DNA of 64,000 nt from Candidatus Babelota bacterium (GCA_029262555.1 JAJCZE010000011.1:1-64000); one strand, 5' to 3'; counted from the stretch's first letter, positions 1-8,109 are shown. Numbers and translations: made by a program. The notes: generated by a model from the letters alone, not told the origin.

Positions 1-221
1 CTGCGCTCATTTCTCACTCCGTTTTACCCCGCTCCACGGGGACCCCCTCCGTTCGTCCTGACAGTTCGACAGGCTCACTAGTAAACGCTGCGCTCATTTC
101 TCACTCCGTTTTACCCCGCTCCACGGGGACCCCCTCCGTTCGTCCTGAGCTTGTCGAAGGAAACGAATGGTATAAAGTAATTTTTTCCGCTCGAATCCTT
201 CGACAAGCTCAGGACGAACGG
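1..221. repeat. REP-like repeat cluster A
   Basis: A 60-bp unit at 1-60 is repeated at 88-147 (period 87). The end of the second copy, 136-160, contains CGTCCTGAGCTTGTCGAAGG and is perfectly complementary to 197-221, giving 25-bp arms around a 36-nt loop. The same core recurs at 24170-24330 and, degenerate, at 47165-47246. No credible gene lies in 1-287. It resembles dispersed REP-like intergenic repeats and sits just past the 3' end of the first minus-strand gene, so the hairpin could also stop transcription. Confidence 0.75.
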
Positions 222-287
222 ATATAAAATCAACTTTTTTTAGAGTGTGAAAAAAATGAGATAAAAATGTATTCACAGAACCTAGCT

Positions 288-878
288 TTAAAAATATGAC
301 TTTATAGTGTGAGGCAGGCAGTTAATGCAAAATGATCGTAACTGTTTTTGAGACCGCTTTATGGTGCGAACTTGGCGTGAAAAATGCAGTTGCATCTTAC
401 GATAATAACGCTCGACGATTTCTTTTTTTTCTTTTTTGTCTTTTTTCATATGTGTATACATGCAATATGCACCAATAACCATTACGATAGCCGTCATATT
501 TTGAGTTTGTGCTTGGCTTGTAGCAGCTTGAGTTGCAGATTCTCGTGCTGCGTGTTGAGCAATCGCAGTCTCATCTCGCAAGGCTACGACCTTTTTTTGA
601 AGAGCTTCTATTGTGGTTTTAATTCCTTCTATATCGGCTTTTTCTGCTTGTACTTGCGCTAATGCGGCTGCACATGTCCGAGAATGGGCACTGCAAGAGT
701 GGTCTGCAGAGGGAAGTTCTGATTGGCTACGCGTTTGTGCTGAAAAAAGAGCACCTGCTGCAGGAGTGTCTGAGCGAGTTAGGCTTCCTTTTTTTTTTCT
801 TCCAAATGATGGTTTGCATATTGTTTGAAGCGATATGCATAATATGCATAGCATAAATATCATATTGTTTTTTTTCAT
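288..878 (-). CDS. Secreted coiled-coil protein with C-terminal membrane anchor, unknown function
   Basis: 196 aa, not recognised. The N-terminus (about residues 1-21) is a hydrophobic signal peptide, followed by a Ser/Ala-rich linker. Residues about 75-125 are Ala/Glu/Lys/Gln-rich with heptad-like spacing and probably form a coiled coil. A short hydrophobic segment (about 130-145) follows, then a very basic tail containing KRSQKQLRSF. That tail resembles TRSQRKLF in the tail of the protein at 1966-3357, so the two may be distant relatives. The ATG start is preceded by AGGAG at good spacing. The layout is signal peptide, exported coiled coil, anchor, basic tail. Real gene likely; function unknown. 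Confidence 0.7.
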   Translation of the reverse strand: MKKNNMIFMLCILCISLQTICKPSFGRKKKGSLTRSDTPAAGALFSAQTRSQSELPSADHSCSAHSRTCAAALAQVQAEKADIEGIKTTIEALQKKVVALRDETAIAQHAARESATQAATSQAQTQNMTAIVMVIGAYCMYTHMKKDKKEKKEIVERYYRKMQLHFSRQVRTIKRSQKQLRSFCINCLPHTIKSYF

Positions 879-914
879 ACGATTCTCCTGAATAAAATCA
901 TTGCAGCTAGTGAG

Positions 915-944
915 AGTGTATGGAATTGTATTTTTGATTTACAA
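915..944 (-). promoter_or_regulatory. Candidate sigma-70 promoter for the 288-878 gene
   Basis: On the minus strand, TTGTAA (939-944) and TACACT (915-920) are separated by 18 bp, about 40 bp upstream of the ATG. Each box matches the consensus at four of six positions. Judged by eye only. Confidence 0.4.
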
Positions 945-973
945 GATAATGAGTGAGAGTGGTCTCTAGGTAT

Positions 974-998
974 AAAAAATCCCAGCTTGTTGCTAGGA
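974..998 (-). terminator. Rho-independent terminator after the 1037-1765 gene
   Basis: Read on the minus strand, a 7-bp stem (TCCTAGC pairing with GCTGGGA, one G-T wobble) with a 5-nt loop is followed by a run of six T, about 40 nt past the stop codon. Confidence 0.65.
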
Positions 999-1036
999 GT
1001 TAAAAGAGTTAGCAAATAGGTATGAAGAGTGGAGTG

Positions 1037-1765
1037 TTACGCAGTTCGCTTTGCAAATGTGAGCATGCTTAATAGTTTACGCATGCGGCCTTTTTGCATT
1101 TTACGAACTCGCTTTGCAAGGCGTGGTGCAATCACAAATCGATACACCCATGCAGTGACGATGCACTTGCCAATTCGAGCTCGATTCCATGATGATGCTT
1201 TTAGAGCATGTGGCGCTTGATTACCGGCATTATTGCTCGATGAATCATCCTCAGATGCATCATTTTCATCATCTGTGCCATCGTTATCATCACTATCAAC
1301 TGTATCATCAGCATCGCTTTGAGCGGCACTTGATTGCGCAGTTCCATCGCGAGTATCTGCGGGTGCATGACCGCCATCGCTCGCAGCTTCTGAGTCTGCA
1401 GAATCATCATCAGCTTCTGATTCGTCTTCAGTTACATCATGATTATTGTCTTCGGATTGTGCGCCGCTTTGAGCACCGTCGCCAGAATCATCTGATGAAC
1501 TGCTTGAACCAGAATCACTCGCACCATTGTCTGACCCCGATCCAATATCGTATCGGGCTAGATTCGATTCTGCTGCATCCTGCTCGGCTTGCAATCGAGC
1601 AAGTTCTTGCGGGTCAGCCCCACGCTCCTGCGCTTGCTTGACGGCCTGCATTGCCGCATTTAAGCGCTGTGTTGCTACTACGACGGGATGTCCTTCTACT
1701 CCCTGTAGCAACGTTCCTACCATACTCAGAAGAATCACTCCGTTGAGTAGTAGTTGTTTGTTCAT
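1037..1765 (-). CDS. Secreted Asp/Ser-rich protein with shared C-terminal motif
   Basis: 242 aa, unknown function. It has an N-terminal signal peptide (about 1-25), a short Gln/Ala/Glu-rich helical stretch (about 30-72), then a long acidic low-complexity segment of Ser, Asp, Glu and Gly (about 75-190). A C-terminal hydrophobic stretch precedes a basic tail containing [20 protein letters not shown]. Nearly the same tail motif is in the next gene upstream (1966-3357), so these are adjacent paralogues with divergent linkers. The start is preceded by AGAGGGG. A candidate promoter lies at 1808-1835 and a terminator at 974-998, so it is probably transcribed alone. A surface-displayed linker is an inference. 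Confidence 0.75.
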   Translation of the reverse strand: MNKQLLLNGVILLSMVGTLLQGVEGHPVVVATQRLNAAMQAVKQAQERGADPQELARLQAEQDAAESNLARYDIGSGSDNGASDSGSSSSSDDSGDGAQSGAQSEDNNHDVTEDESEADDDSADSEAASDGGHAPADTRDGTAQSSAAQSDADDTVDSDDNDGTDDENDASEDDSSSNNAGNQAPHALKASSWNRARIGKCIVTAWVYRFVIAPRLAKRVRKMQKGRMRKLLSMLTFAKRTA

Positions 1766-1807
1766 GATGTTACCCCTCTGAAAAAAGGTTGTTGTTATAT
1801 TACTTTT

Positions 1808-1835
1808 ACCGTACTCCTAAAAAAAACGGTGTCAA
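1808..1835 (-). promoter_or_regulatory. Candidate promoter of the 1037-1765 gene
   Basis: A perfect -35 TTGACA (1830-1835, minus strand) is followed after 16 bp by TACGGT (1808-1813). The sequence just upstream of the -35, CCCCATACCCTG, is almost identical to that at the promoter of the neighbouring paralogue (3397-3424). Confidence 0.5.
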
Positions 1836-1910
1836 CAGGGTATGGGGTAAAAAAGTATTGGAAGCTAAAGGGAAAATGTGCGAAAGGTGAAACTAATTGT
1901 TGAAGGGCGC

Positions 1911-1942
1911 AAAAAAAGGGGCGGTAAAATACCGCCCCTTTT
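1911..1942 (-). terminator. Rho-independent terminator after the 1966-3357 gene
   Basis: On the minus strand, GGGGCGGT and ACCGCCCC form a perfect 8-bp stem (12 bp with flanking A-T pairs) around a 5-nt loop, followed by seven T. It lies about 25 nt beyond the stop codon. Confidence 0.9.
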
Positions 1943-1965
1943 GAAGTTTCTATAGGTAAGTAGGC

Positions 1966-3357
1966 TTACTCAGCGCACTCAACCATTTCAGCTCCAGGAT
2001 CAAGTGGAAGCTTAGAAAGAAGAGTTTTGATTCGTCCTTCTTGCATAGCTTCTACTTTAGCTGCAAATAGTTTGCGTTGGCTGCGAGTAAATCGTCTTAC
2101 TTTTTTTGCTGTTTTAGATGGGCTTTGGTTTGCAAATGTTGCTTTCAAGAGGAAGGTTTTCAGTTTACCGTCTTCCATTTTTTCAACACGTTTTGCAAGC
2201 CTTGGCGCGATGTACACTTTGTATACTGTTCCACCAACTGCAACTGCAAATACAGTTAGACCACCAATTTTAAATCTTCTAATTTTAAGAGCTTTTGCAT
2301 CCGCTGCGCGTTTGATATTCGCTTGCTGATGTTCAGTTGCTTTACGTACTTGCCACTGCTCCAAAGTTTCCCCTGCCGCTGCTGCTTGTGCTTCTGCTGC
2401 TGCTGGAGCTGCCGCTGGAGTTGCTTGTTGATCAGGAGCATCATCTGATGAACTTGAGCTAGAACCTGAATCTGAGCCAGAACCTGAATCTGAGCCTGAG
2501 CCTGAATCTGAGCCTGAGCCTGAATCTGAGCCTGAGCCTGAATCTGAGCCTGAGCCTGAATCTGAGCCTGAGCCTGAATCTGAGCCTGAGCCTGAATCTG
2601 AGCCTGAGCCTGAATCTGAGCTAGAACCTGAATCTGAGCTAGAACCTGAATCTGAGCCTGTTTCTGCCGCCGCTGCTGCCGCTGGAGCTGCCGCCGCTGC
2701 TGCCGCTGGAGCTGCCGCCGCTGCTGCCGCTGGAGCTGCCGCCGCTTTTAGTGCAGCTTCCGCATTTTCTCCTGCTTTCAACGCCGCTTGCAGCATTTCT
2801 GTATACTTTCTCAGTCTTTCTGCTTCCGCTTCCGTTTTTGCTACGCGTAGTGCCGCTTCCGCTGCTGCTACGCGTAGTGCCGCTTGCTCTGCTTCCGCTG
2901 CTGCTTGTGCTTCCGCTGCTGCTTGTGCTTCGCGCATTGCTGCCGCATTAAGTGCAGCTTCGCTATCTCGTCTTGATTGACTTAAACGTGCTCGATCGCG
3001 CGCTGCTGCTGCCGCTGCTTCGCGTTCTGCTGTTCGTTGTTCCGCTTCGTGAGCTCTTTGTGCTGCTGCATCTAATCTTTCATTGTCTCTAGCTCTAGCC
3101 TTGCTATCACCTTGTTCAACAAAACGTTCGCCTGTAGATCCATTTACTGCTCTTGCTGCTTCAATTTGTGCTGCTGCTAAATCTTCTCCTGATGGTCGAA
3201 GAGGGTTTGGCGATTGTGGTTGAGTATCGCCATCGTCTGAGCCTGAATCAGAATCCGCTGCTGCTGCTTCTGCTTCTGCTGCGTCATCCATCGCACGCAA
3301 TGGTGCTGCCACAGTGCTCAAAAGGAGCGCGAGGCTAAAAAAGAATCTTTTGTTCAT
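1966..3357 (-). CDS. Secreted Ala-rich coiled-coil / serine-aspartate repeat protein
   Basis: 463 aa, unknown function. The start chosen is the ATG at 3357, giving [20 protein letters not shown], a good signal peptide with AAGGGG upstream; an extended reading to 3390 has no such signal. After an acidic stretch comes an Ala/Arg/Glu/Gln-rich helical region (about 60-205), Ala-Pro blocks, then about 80 residues of Ser-Asp-Ser-Gly repeats like the stalk regions of staphylococcal Sdr proteins. A C-terminal hydrophobic segment is followed by two copies of a basic motif, [20 protein letters not shown] and a second around [17 protein letters not shown]. One copy of this motif ends the adjacent protein at 1037-1765. 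A repeat-stalked surface protein is the likely picture. Confidence 0.8.
   Translation of the reverse strand: MNKRFFFSLALLLSTVAAPLRAMDDAAEAEAAAADSDSGSDDGDTQPQSPNPLRPSGEDLAAAQIEAARAVNGSTGERFVEQGDSKARARDNERLDAAAQRAHEAEQRTAEREAAAAAARDRARLSQSRRDSEAALNAAAMREAQAAAEAQAAAEAEQAALRVAAAEAALRVAKTEAEAERLRKYTEMLQAALKAGENAEAALKAAAAPAAAAAAAPAAAAAAAPAAAAAAETGSDSGSSSDSGSSSDSGSGSDSGSGSDSGSGSDSGSGSDSGSGSDSGSGSDSGSGSDSGSGSDSGSSSSSSDDAPDQQATPAAAPAAAEAQAAAAGETLEQWQVRKATEHQQANIKRAADAKALKIRRFKIGGLTVFAVAVGGTVYKVYIAPRLAKRVEKMEDGKLKTFLLKATFANQSPSKTAKKVRRFTRSQRKLFAAKVEAMQEGRIKTLLSKLPLDPGAEMVECAE
2460..2660 (-). repeat. Tandem DNA repeat encoding Ser-Asp repeats
   Basis: An 18-bp unit (plus-strand GAATCTGAGCCTGAGCCT, with a few variants using CTAGAA) is tandemly repeated and encodes the Ser-Asp/Gly repeats of the 1966-3357 protein. 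Several copies are identical, so the array is expected to change length by slippage. Confidence 0.85.
2666..2745 (-). repeat. 24-bp tandem repeat encoding Ala/Pro blocks
   Basis: Three consecutive identical 24-bp units built from GCC, GCT and GGA triplets encode the poly-Ala/Pro blocks just N-terminal to the Ser-Asp repeats. Confidence 0.8.
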
Positions 3358-3396
3358 GAGTTTCCCCTTAGAAAAGTGTTTATTTATCATAATTTT

Positions 3397-3424
3397 AGGA
3401 TATCGTGTGGGGTGAATTTGTCAA
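3397..3424 (-). promoter_or_regulatory. Candidate promoter of the 1966-3357 gene
   Basis: A perfect -35 TTGACA (3419-3424) and a -10 TATCCT (3397-3402) are separated by 16 bp on the minus strand, about 40 bp upstream of the ATG. The upstream bases match those at 1830-1847, suggesting the two paralogues are expressed together. Confidence 0.55.
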
Positions 3425-3467
3425 CAGGGTCTGGGGCTTAAAAGAGCCTTTCCATAGGGGTTATCCT

Positions 3468-4265
3468 CTATAGGCAGTCTGTTCTTCGTTTAAATTGCCA
3501 CCATGAAAGTATGGTAAAGAGGCTGCCAAAGGCGAAAAGCGCACTCATACAAAGTCCAAAAGGCAGATATTCTGAGGATCCAGTAATAGCTCCCTTTGCC
3601 CCTTCAGTAAGGTATAAGCAGGGGTTGAGCAATACGAGTTTGCCCAAAAAGGGGGAATATTTTTTGATGGCCCAAAGAGGCGCCCAAAATCCACCCAGCG
3701 CTAAAAGTGCACCATTTACTCGGCTCCAGAGCGCACCAATATCCGCTGTTCGTTTGAGCACTACCGCCGCCAAAAGATGGTATGCCGAAAGGCACATTGA
3801 TCCGGCAAAAAGCAGTGCAAAAAGCTGTGGCCAATTGGTATTATTCATACTCACGTATGAACCCAATAAAAGCTTGCCCATCGGATAGTAAGGCAACGCG
3901 ATTAAAAAAGTATAAAGGCCGGTAAATATAATACGCTCTAAAATAACCAAAAAAGGGCTCAGCATCGTGATTTGATATTCTACGTAGCGTTTGCCCTCTA
4001 AATCAAAAAGCAGCTCAATATTTTGCTTATAAGTAAAAAGCAGCGTGACTACCAAAATATTACCCGCAAAAAGAATCGTATTCAGTGTTGGATTAGGATC
4101 GGAAAAGTTTGCATGCCCTTGAAAGTAAGCGCTTTGAATTGCAAATACGATAGGATAAATGAATGCATAATTTATAGCATTATTCATGAGCTGGCTGCGT
4201 TTTGTGAAAAAATCACGACGCATGAACTGTAAGAAAATAATGAAAGAATGTTTGAATGCGATCAT
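3468..4265 (-). CDS. ABC-2 type transporter permease
   Basis: 265 aa, about six hydrophobic segments, of the length and pattern of ABC-2 family membrane subunits. The Asn-Pro near the C-terminus (LLNPCLYLTEGAKGAI) matches the conserved LNPxTYxxEGxR region of these exporters. It is the last gene of a three-gene minus-strand operon. Its ATG overlaps the stop of the preceding permease by 4 nt, which suggests translational coupling. With the permease at 4262-5050 and the ATPase at 5056-5817 it probably forms a heteromeric exporter. The substrate (lipid, polysaccharide or drug) cannot be told from sequence. Confidence 0.85.
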   Translation of the reverse strand: MIAFKHSFIIFLQFMRRDFFTKRSQLMNNAINYAFIYPIVFAIQSAYFQGHANFSDPNPTLNTILFAGNILVVTLLFTYKQNIELLFDLEGKRYVEYQITMLSPFLVILERIIFTGLYTFLIALPYYPMGKLLLGSYVSMNNTNWPQLFALLFAGSMCLSAYHLLAAVVLKRTADIGALWSRVNGALLALGGFWAPLWAIKKYSPFLGKLVLLNPCLYLTEGAKGAITGSSEYLPFGLCMSALFAFGSLFTILSWWQFKRRTDCL

Positions 4266-5050
4266 ACGGGATCCAATCGGTTAGTGATGCCACGGGCAGC
4301 AAATCCAATAGCGAATAAAATGGATACTCCAAGGCCAAGTATGCAAAAGTGCACGGGGATATAATTTGTGCCTCCAATAAGCGTTGCGCGCAGTCCCTCG
4401 GCACTATACGTGAGTGGACTTGCAAGCATAATGAGTGATGCTTTTGGTGAAAATTCTCGCGCTTTATGCCACACAAAAAAGAGTGGGCTGAGCATGAGCA
4501 AAAACGTTAATCGTCGTGGCCATAAATTTTGCATAAACCAATCAAATTGATAATAAAAACTCAGACCAAGAAACAGTAATCCATTAAAGATTAACGTCAT
4601 CATATAGATAACGATAAATAATGGATAATTGGGCGATATTGATTGAAATGCATCGCTTAATAGTATGATGCCGATGCTAAAGAGTGGCAGCGTAACAATT
4701 GCGGCTTCCATACAAAAGTAGGTGATGTATGATGCAAAGAGCCAGCGTTTTGGCAGCGGAAGCGTCATATGATAATCGATAAAACGATTAAATTTAAGAT
4801 CAAACAATGTACGAATACCAAAGCCCATTCCTTGAAAAAGCAATTGCATTGCAATAGCACCGATAAAGAGCGGCGCTACTAAATCATGCGGCACGCCCAT
4901 GGCAGGAAAAAGCCCCCCAAATTCAATAACACTTACCAATACACGTACGGTAGCATTGATGAGTGCATGAGTGAGGCGTTGTTGAATTACGACTGCATCT
5001 CGCCGCACGAGCATGCAATAGGTAAGGAAATAATTTTTATTAACCAACAT
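4262..5050 (-). CDS. ABC-2 type transporter permease
   Basis: 262 aa with about six membrane segments and the C-terminal LASPLTYSAEGLRATL signature of ABC-2 permeases. It follows the ATPase gene by 5 bp and overlaps the next permease by 4 nt. It contains FDLKFNRFIDYHMTLPLPK, a cytoplasmic stretch that in such permeases contacts the ATPase. The related subunit at 60572-61357 has a similar stretch (ITSFYLTLPIPSWM), so the two exporters appear to be paralogous. Role: membrane half of an exporter; substrate unknown. Confidence 0.85.
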   Translation of the reverse strand: MLVNKNYFLTYCMLVRRDAVVIQQRLTHALINATVRVLVSVIEFGGLFPAMGVPHDLVAPLFIGAIAMQLLFQGMGFGIRTLFDLKFNRFIDYHMTLPLPKRWLFASYITYFCMEAAIVTLPLFSIGIILLSDAFQSISPNYPLFIVIYMMTLIFNGLLFLGLSFYYQFDWFMQNLWPRRLTFLLMLSPLFFVWHKAREFSPKASLIMLASPLTYSAEGLRATLIGGTNYIPVHFCILGLGVSILFAIGFAARGITNRLDPV

Positions 5051-5055
5051 GTCGG

Positions 5056-5817
5056 CTACTCGTTTTCTTTTTTATGTTCATCTTCCACAAGCTCAATAAA
5101 AATATCTTCCAACTTATTATCATGATGCTGTGCTTTAAGTGCTGCCACAGATTCAATAAGTATTACCTTCCCGCGATGAAGCATGCAAATGCGATCGGAA
5201 AGAAACTCAGCTTCATCAAGATAGTGGGTGGTTAAAATAACAGTAACGCCACGATCTTTCAGGCCACGAATAATGTGCCATAATTTTTTACGAATATCTG
5301 GATCAAGACCCACGGTAGGCTCATCTAAAATTACCAATTGCGGATTGTGCATGAGTGCGCGTGCAATTAAAAGTCGTTGCTTATTTCCGCCTGAAAGCGC
5401 ATGAACTTCAAAAGAAGCGTAGCGCGTCAGCTCAAGTTCTTCCATGAGCGCCTTTGTTCGATCAACAATTTCTTTTTCCGGCATGAGAAAGTAGCGGCCA
5501 GCAAAAAGTAAATTTTGTTCAACCGTGAGATACATATCAAGGTTTTGTGTTTGCGGGCAAAAGCCAAGTGCACGGCGATACGTCATCAAATCATCGTAGA
5601 TTGAGACGCCATTAAATAAAATAGAGCCGGAAGTTGGCGGATGCAGCGTAGCTAAAATAGATGAAAGCGTAGTTTTTCCAGCGCCATTAACGCCAAGAAG
5701 CCCGAATACTTCTCCACGATTAATTGTCATGCTCACGTCATTGAGTGCGACGACAGGATTTGTTTTTGATGGATAGATTTTGGAAATGTTTTGAATTTGT
5801 ATGAGAGGATTATTCAT
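5056..5817 (-). CDS. ABC transporter ATP-binding protein
   Basis: 253 aa. Walker A is GVNGAGKTT (about 42-50), the signature is LSGGNKQRL, Walker B is LVILDEPTVGLDP, and the switch histidine is in TTHYLDEAE: a complete ABC ATPase of the ABC-2/CcmA-like class. It is the first gene of the operon with two permeases (4262-5050, 3468-4265). It is closely similar to the ATPase at 59834-60568, which shares GVNGAGKTTLSSI and ATLHP, so the two exporters arose by duplication. AAGG precedes the ATG at suitable spacing. It powers export at the inner membrane; substrate unknown. Confidence 0.93.
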   Translation of the reverse strand: MNNPLIQIQNISKIYPSKTNPVVALNDVSMTINRGEVFGLLGVNGAGKTTLSSILATLHPPTSGSILFNGVSIYDDLMTYRRALGFCPQTQNLDMYLTVEQNLLFAGRYFLMPEKEIVDRTKALMEELELTRYASFEVHALSGGNKQRLLIARALMHNPQLVILDEPTVGLDPDIRKKLWHIIRGLKDRGVTVILTTHYLDEAEFLSDRICMLHRGKVILIESVAALKAQHHDNKLEDIFIELVEDEHKKENE

Positions 5818-6084
5818 GCTTAAGCCTTATAAGTAACTGATTTTATGCTATCAGAAATATATCCCATCCGCAAATCAAAGAGAGGGTCTATTGTAAACTG
5901 TTGCATACGATTTACAGCATGTGATACGGTGACCTCATGTTAAAAGCGGTATGTTTAATGGTCTTTTTTTTTGAGCTTTTTTCTATCAGAAAAAAAGAGT
6001 TGCATTAAATGATAGCTATGCTAAGAATCGTAAAGAGAGTAATGGAACTATATTTTCTAACCTTTTATTCCGGAGGATAGTCTA

Positions 6085-6702
6085 ATGAGGCGATATGTAA
6101 TGGAACTCATTGGCGCGTTCTTTTTAACCCTAGCTGTGTGCATCACAGGTGTACCTTTAGCTGTTGGACTTATGTTCATGGCTATGTACTACATCGGTGA
6201 AGGTGTTTCTGGGGGTTACTACAACCCAGCGCTTACTGTAGCAGGCTGGATGCGTGGTGTTCTTAATGTTGAAGATATGCTTATCTACGCTGGTGTACAA
6301 TCAGTTGGTGCATTCTTTGCAGTATGGCTTTTCAGAGCATTGACTAACCAAGTATTTATGCCAGACGTAATGGCAGACCTTTCTATGGGTATGGCTATCT
6401 TGGTTGAAGTGCTTATGACTGCAGTACTTGCATTAGTAATGCTTACTGTTGCTACTTCTAAAGATTACAAAGGTAGCGTAGTAAACGGAGCGGTAATTGG
6501 TCTTACTCTAGCAGCAGTGCTTATGGTAAGTTCAAGCATCGTTAACCCAGCAATCGCAGTTGGTGCATACCTTGGCCAATTGTTTGTTGATGGTGGCGCA
6601 TTGTCTCGCGAATTACTATTCGTGTACATTTGTGCTCCACTTGTAGGTGGTGCTCTTGCAGCGCTTACTTACGACTACTTGCACCCATCTAAAGGCAAGT
6701 AG
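6085..6702 (+). CDS. Aquaporin / MIP-family channel, divergent
   Basis: 205 aa, six membrane segments. Both Asn-Pro-Ala boxes of the major intrinsic protein family are present: GGYYNPALTVAGW (about 46) in the first half and SSIVNPAIAVGAYLG (about 155) in the second. It is shorter than usual aquaporins (230-280 aa). The arginine that follows the second NPA box in typical aquaporins (NPAR) is Ile here, so the selectivity filter must differ. It probably passes water or a small neutral solute across the inner membrane. A strong GGAGG precedes the start. The gene stands alone, with its own terminator at 6733-6760. Confidence 0.88.
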   Translation: MRRYVMELIGAFFLTLAVCITGVPLAVGLMFMAMYYIGEGVSGGYYNPALTVAGWMRGVLNVEDMLIYAGVQSVGAFFAVWLFRALTNQVFMPDVMADLSMGMAILVEVLMTAVLALVMLTVATSKDYKGSVVNGAVIGLTLAAVLMVSSSIVNPAIAVGAYLGQLFVDGGALSRELLFVYICAPLVGGALAALTYDYLHPSKGK

Positions 6703-6732
6703 AATCTCAATTTTTTTGTAGATCTTAAAAGA

Positions 6733-6760
6733 GGGAAGCCACGTGGCTTCCCTTTTTTTT
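6733..6760 (+). terminator. Rho-independent terminator of the aquaporin gene
   Basis: A 20-nt perfect palindrome, GGGAAGCCACGTGGCTTCCC (6733-6752), is followed by eight T. It lies 30 nt past the stop. The A-rich side may also serve the convergent ankyrin gene at 6813. Confidence 0.92.
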
Positions 6761-6812
6761 ATGTTCAGTTTAAATAGACGCCCTGTAGTGTTTTAGCATC
6801 AAGGGTATAAGT

Positions 6813-8030
6813 TTACTGATGATCTCGATTGGTGAGCTTTTTATAGAGGTCTTCATTATTGAATTTTCTTGCTGCAGAAATAATACGGCATATATCTCGA
6901 CGTCCGCACTCTTTTGCCGCCATAATAGCGTCTCTGCCATCGTGTGATATAAAGGGATCAGCATTATATTTCAAAAGAGCGACCACATAGTCAATACGCC
7001 CCATTCCAGCGCTTACAATAAGTGCGTTTTTTCCTGATAGCTGTACATCAGGGCTCGCTCCTTTTTCAAGCGCAGCAATTACATCTTGTACCGGTTTTTT
7101 TTGCTCTAAAGCTTTTCTTAATTCTACAGTTGCTTGCATTTTTGTATCACAACCATCAACGGCTTTGCTTTGTTTATCTAATTCGTGCTCACTAGAAACT
7201 TTATATAGTATTTTTTGAGCCAGAGCTTTGTGACCATTGTTACTTGCATGCCAAAAAGCAGTATGGCCTTTCTTGTCTGTTGTATTTAAATTTGCACCAT
7301 TTTTAATTAAGAGATCGACCACATCTTTATGATTTGCACGCGCTGCAAGCATAAGGGCAGTGAGTCCTTCATCATTTGCACTATTGGGAAAAGCGCCTTG
7401 CTTGAGTAAAAAATCAGTTATCTCATAATAGCCTTTATCGGCTGCCATCATGAGGAATGTAACTCCAGTTGGAAGCGGTTGAAAGATCAGGCTAGGATTG
7501 TGTTGTATGAGTAATCTTACATTATCAATATGATTATTGGATATTGCGTTGGTTAGTTGAAACTCAACTCCATCTAATCTTATCAGGGGACGAGGGTCAC
7601 TTGCTGCTGCGCTAGCGGCTGCACTCGCAGAAGAATTGGTTGGAGGATTTCTTTGCTTTAAAAGCGTGGTAAGTATTTGGCGCTGCAAATCCGTATGGCC
7701 ACATTGTCCCGCATATTTTGCAGCTGTAAGCTTTTTATCATCCTGGGCTGTTAAATCGGCACTATTTTCAATACAAAGATCTACTACCGTTTTATTTCCT
7801 GCTTGCGCTGCAATCATGAGAAACGTTTTGCCTTCAGGAAGGCTTGCATTTAGAATATGGGGATTTTCGCCAACTATTTGATGTACAGTCTCATTGTTGT
7901 CTGTTGCAATGGCAATCATGAGGCGAGCCTGTATTGTTGTGAATTCAGGATTTGCAGCATTAAGCGTTGATCCAACTAGTCCAAGAGAAAAACCAACTAT
8001 AAGTAGCGATGTGAAAATGATACGTTTCAT
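6813..8030 (-). CDS. Secreted ankyrin-repeat protein
   Basis: 405 aa from the ATG at 8030 (MKRIIFTSLLIVGFSLGL, signal peptide). Five to six ankyrin repeats are visible in two blocks separated by a Ser/Ala linker (about residue 145), for example PEGKTFLMIAAQAGNKTVVD, GLTALMLAARANHKDVVDLL and GHTAFWHASNNGHKALA. Such secreted ankyrin proteins commonly bind eukaryotic partners, so a host-directed role is a reasonable inference. Its GGGGGATT ribosome binding site lies within an inverted repeat (8039-8086). The gene follows the amidase gene and may be the last gene of that operon. Confidence 0.85.
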   Translation of the reverse strand: MKRIIFTSLLIVGFSLGLVGSTLNAANPEFTTIQARLMIAIATDNNETVHQIVGENPHILNASLPEGKTFLMIAAQAGNKTVVDLCIENSADLTAQDDKKLTAAKYAGQCGHTDLQRQILTTLLKQRNPPTNSSASAAASAAASDPRPLIRLDGVEFQLTNAISNNHIDNVRLLIQHNPSLIFQPLPTGVTFLMMAADKGYYEITDFLLKQGAFPNSANDEGLTALMLAARANHKDVVDLLIKNGANLNTTDKKGHTAFWHASNNGHKALAQKILYKVSSEHELDKQSKAVDGCDTKMQATVELRKALEQKKPVQDVIAALEKGASPDVQLSGKNALIVSAGMGRIDYVVALLKYNADPFISHDGRDAIMAAKECGRRDICRIISAARKFNNEDLYKKLTNRDHQ

Positions 8031-8038
8031 GAAATAAT

Positions 8039-8087
8039 CCCCCAAAAGAATAACCCATTATTTCTAATAGAATACTCTTTTGGGGGG
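8039..8087 (-). promoter_or_regulatory. Hairpin burying the ribosome binding site of the ankyrin gene
   Basis: Between the amidase stop and the ankyrin start, CCCCCAAAAG (8039-8048) and CTTTTGGGGG (8077-8086) form a perfect 10-bp inverted repeat with a 28-nt loop. On the transcribed strand the 3' arm is the GGGGG ribosome binding site, 8 nt before the ATG. Folding would hide the site. A similar arrangement occurs at 45173-45207. Function is inferred. Confidence 0.55.
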
Positions 8088-8109
8088 TTTATGGCAATAG
8101 GAAAAAGGA

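Noticed and set aside
94-276. 60-codon minus-strand frame across the REP-like repeat
   Set aside because: It is a translation of the repeat itself (RQAQDERRGS), seen also at 24280-24372; no start signal.
1189-1641. 150-codon plus-strand frame rich in His
   Set aside because: It is the reverse of the acidic Ser/Asp codons of the real minus-strand gene.
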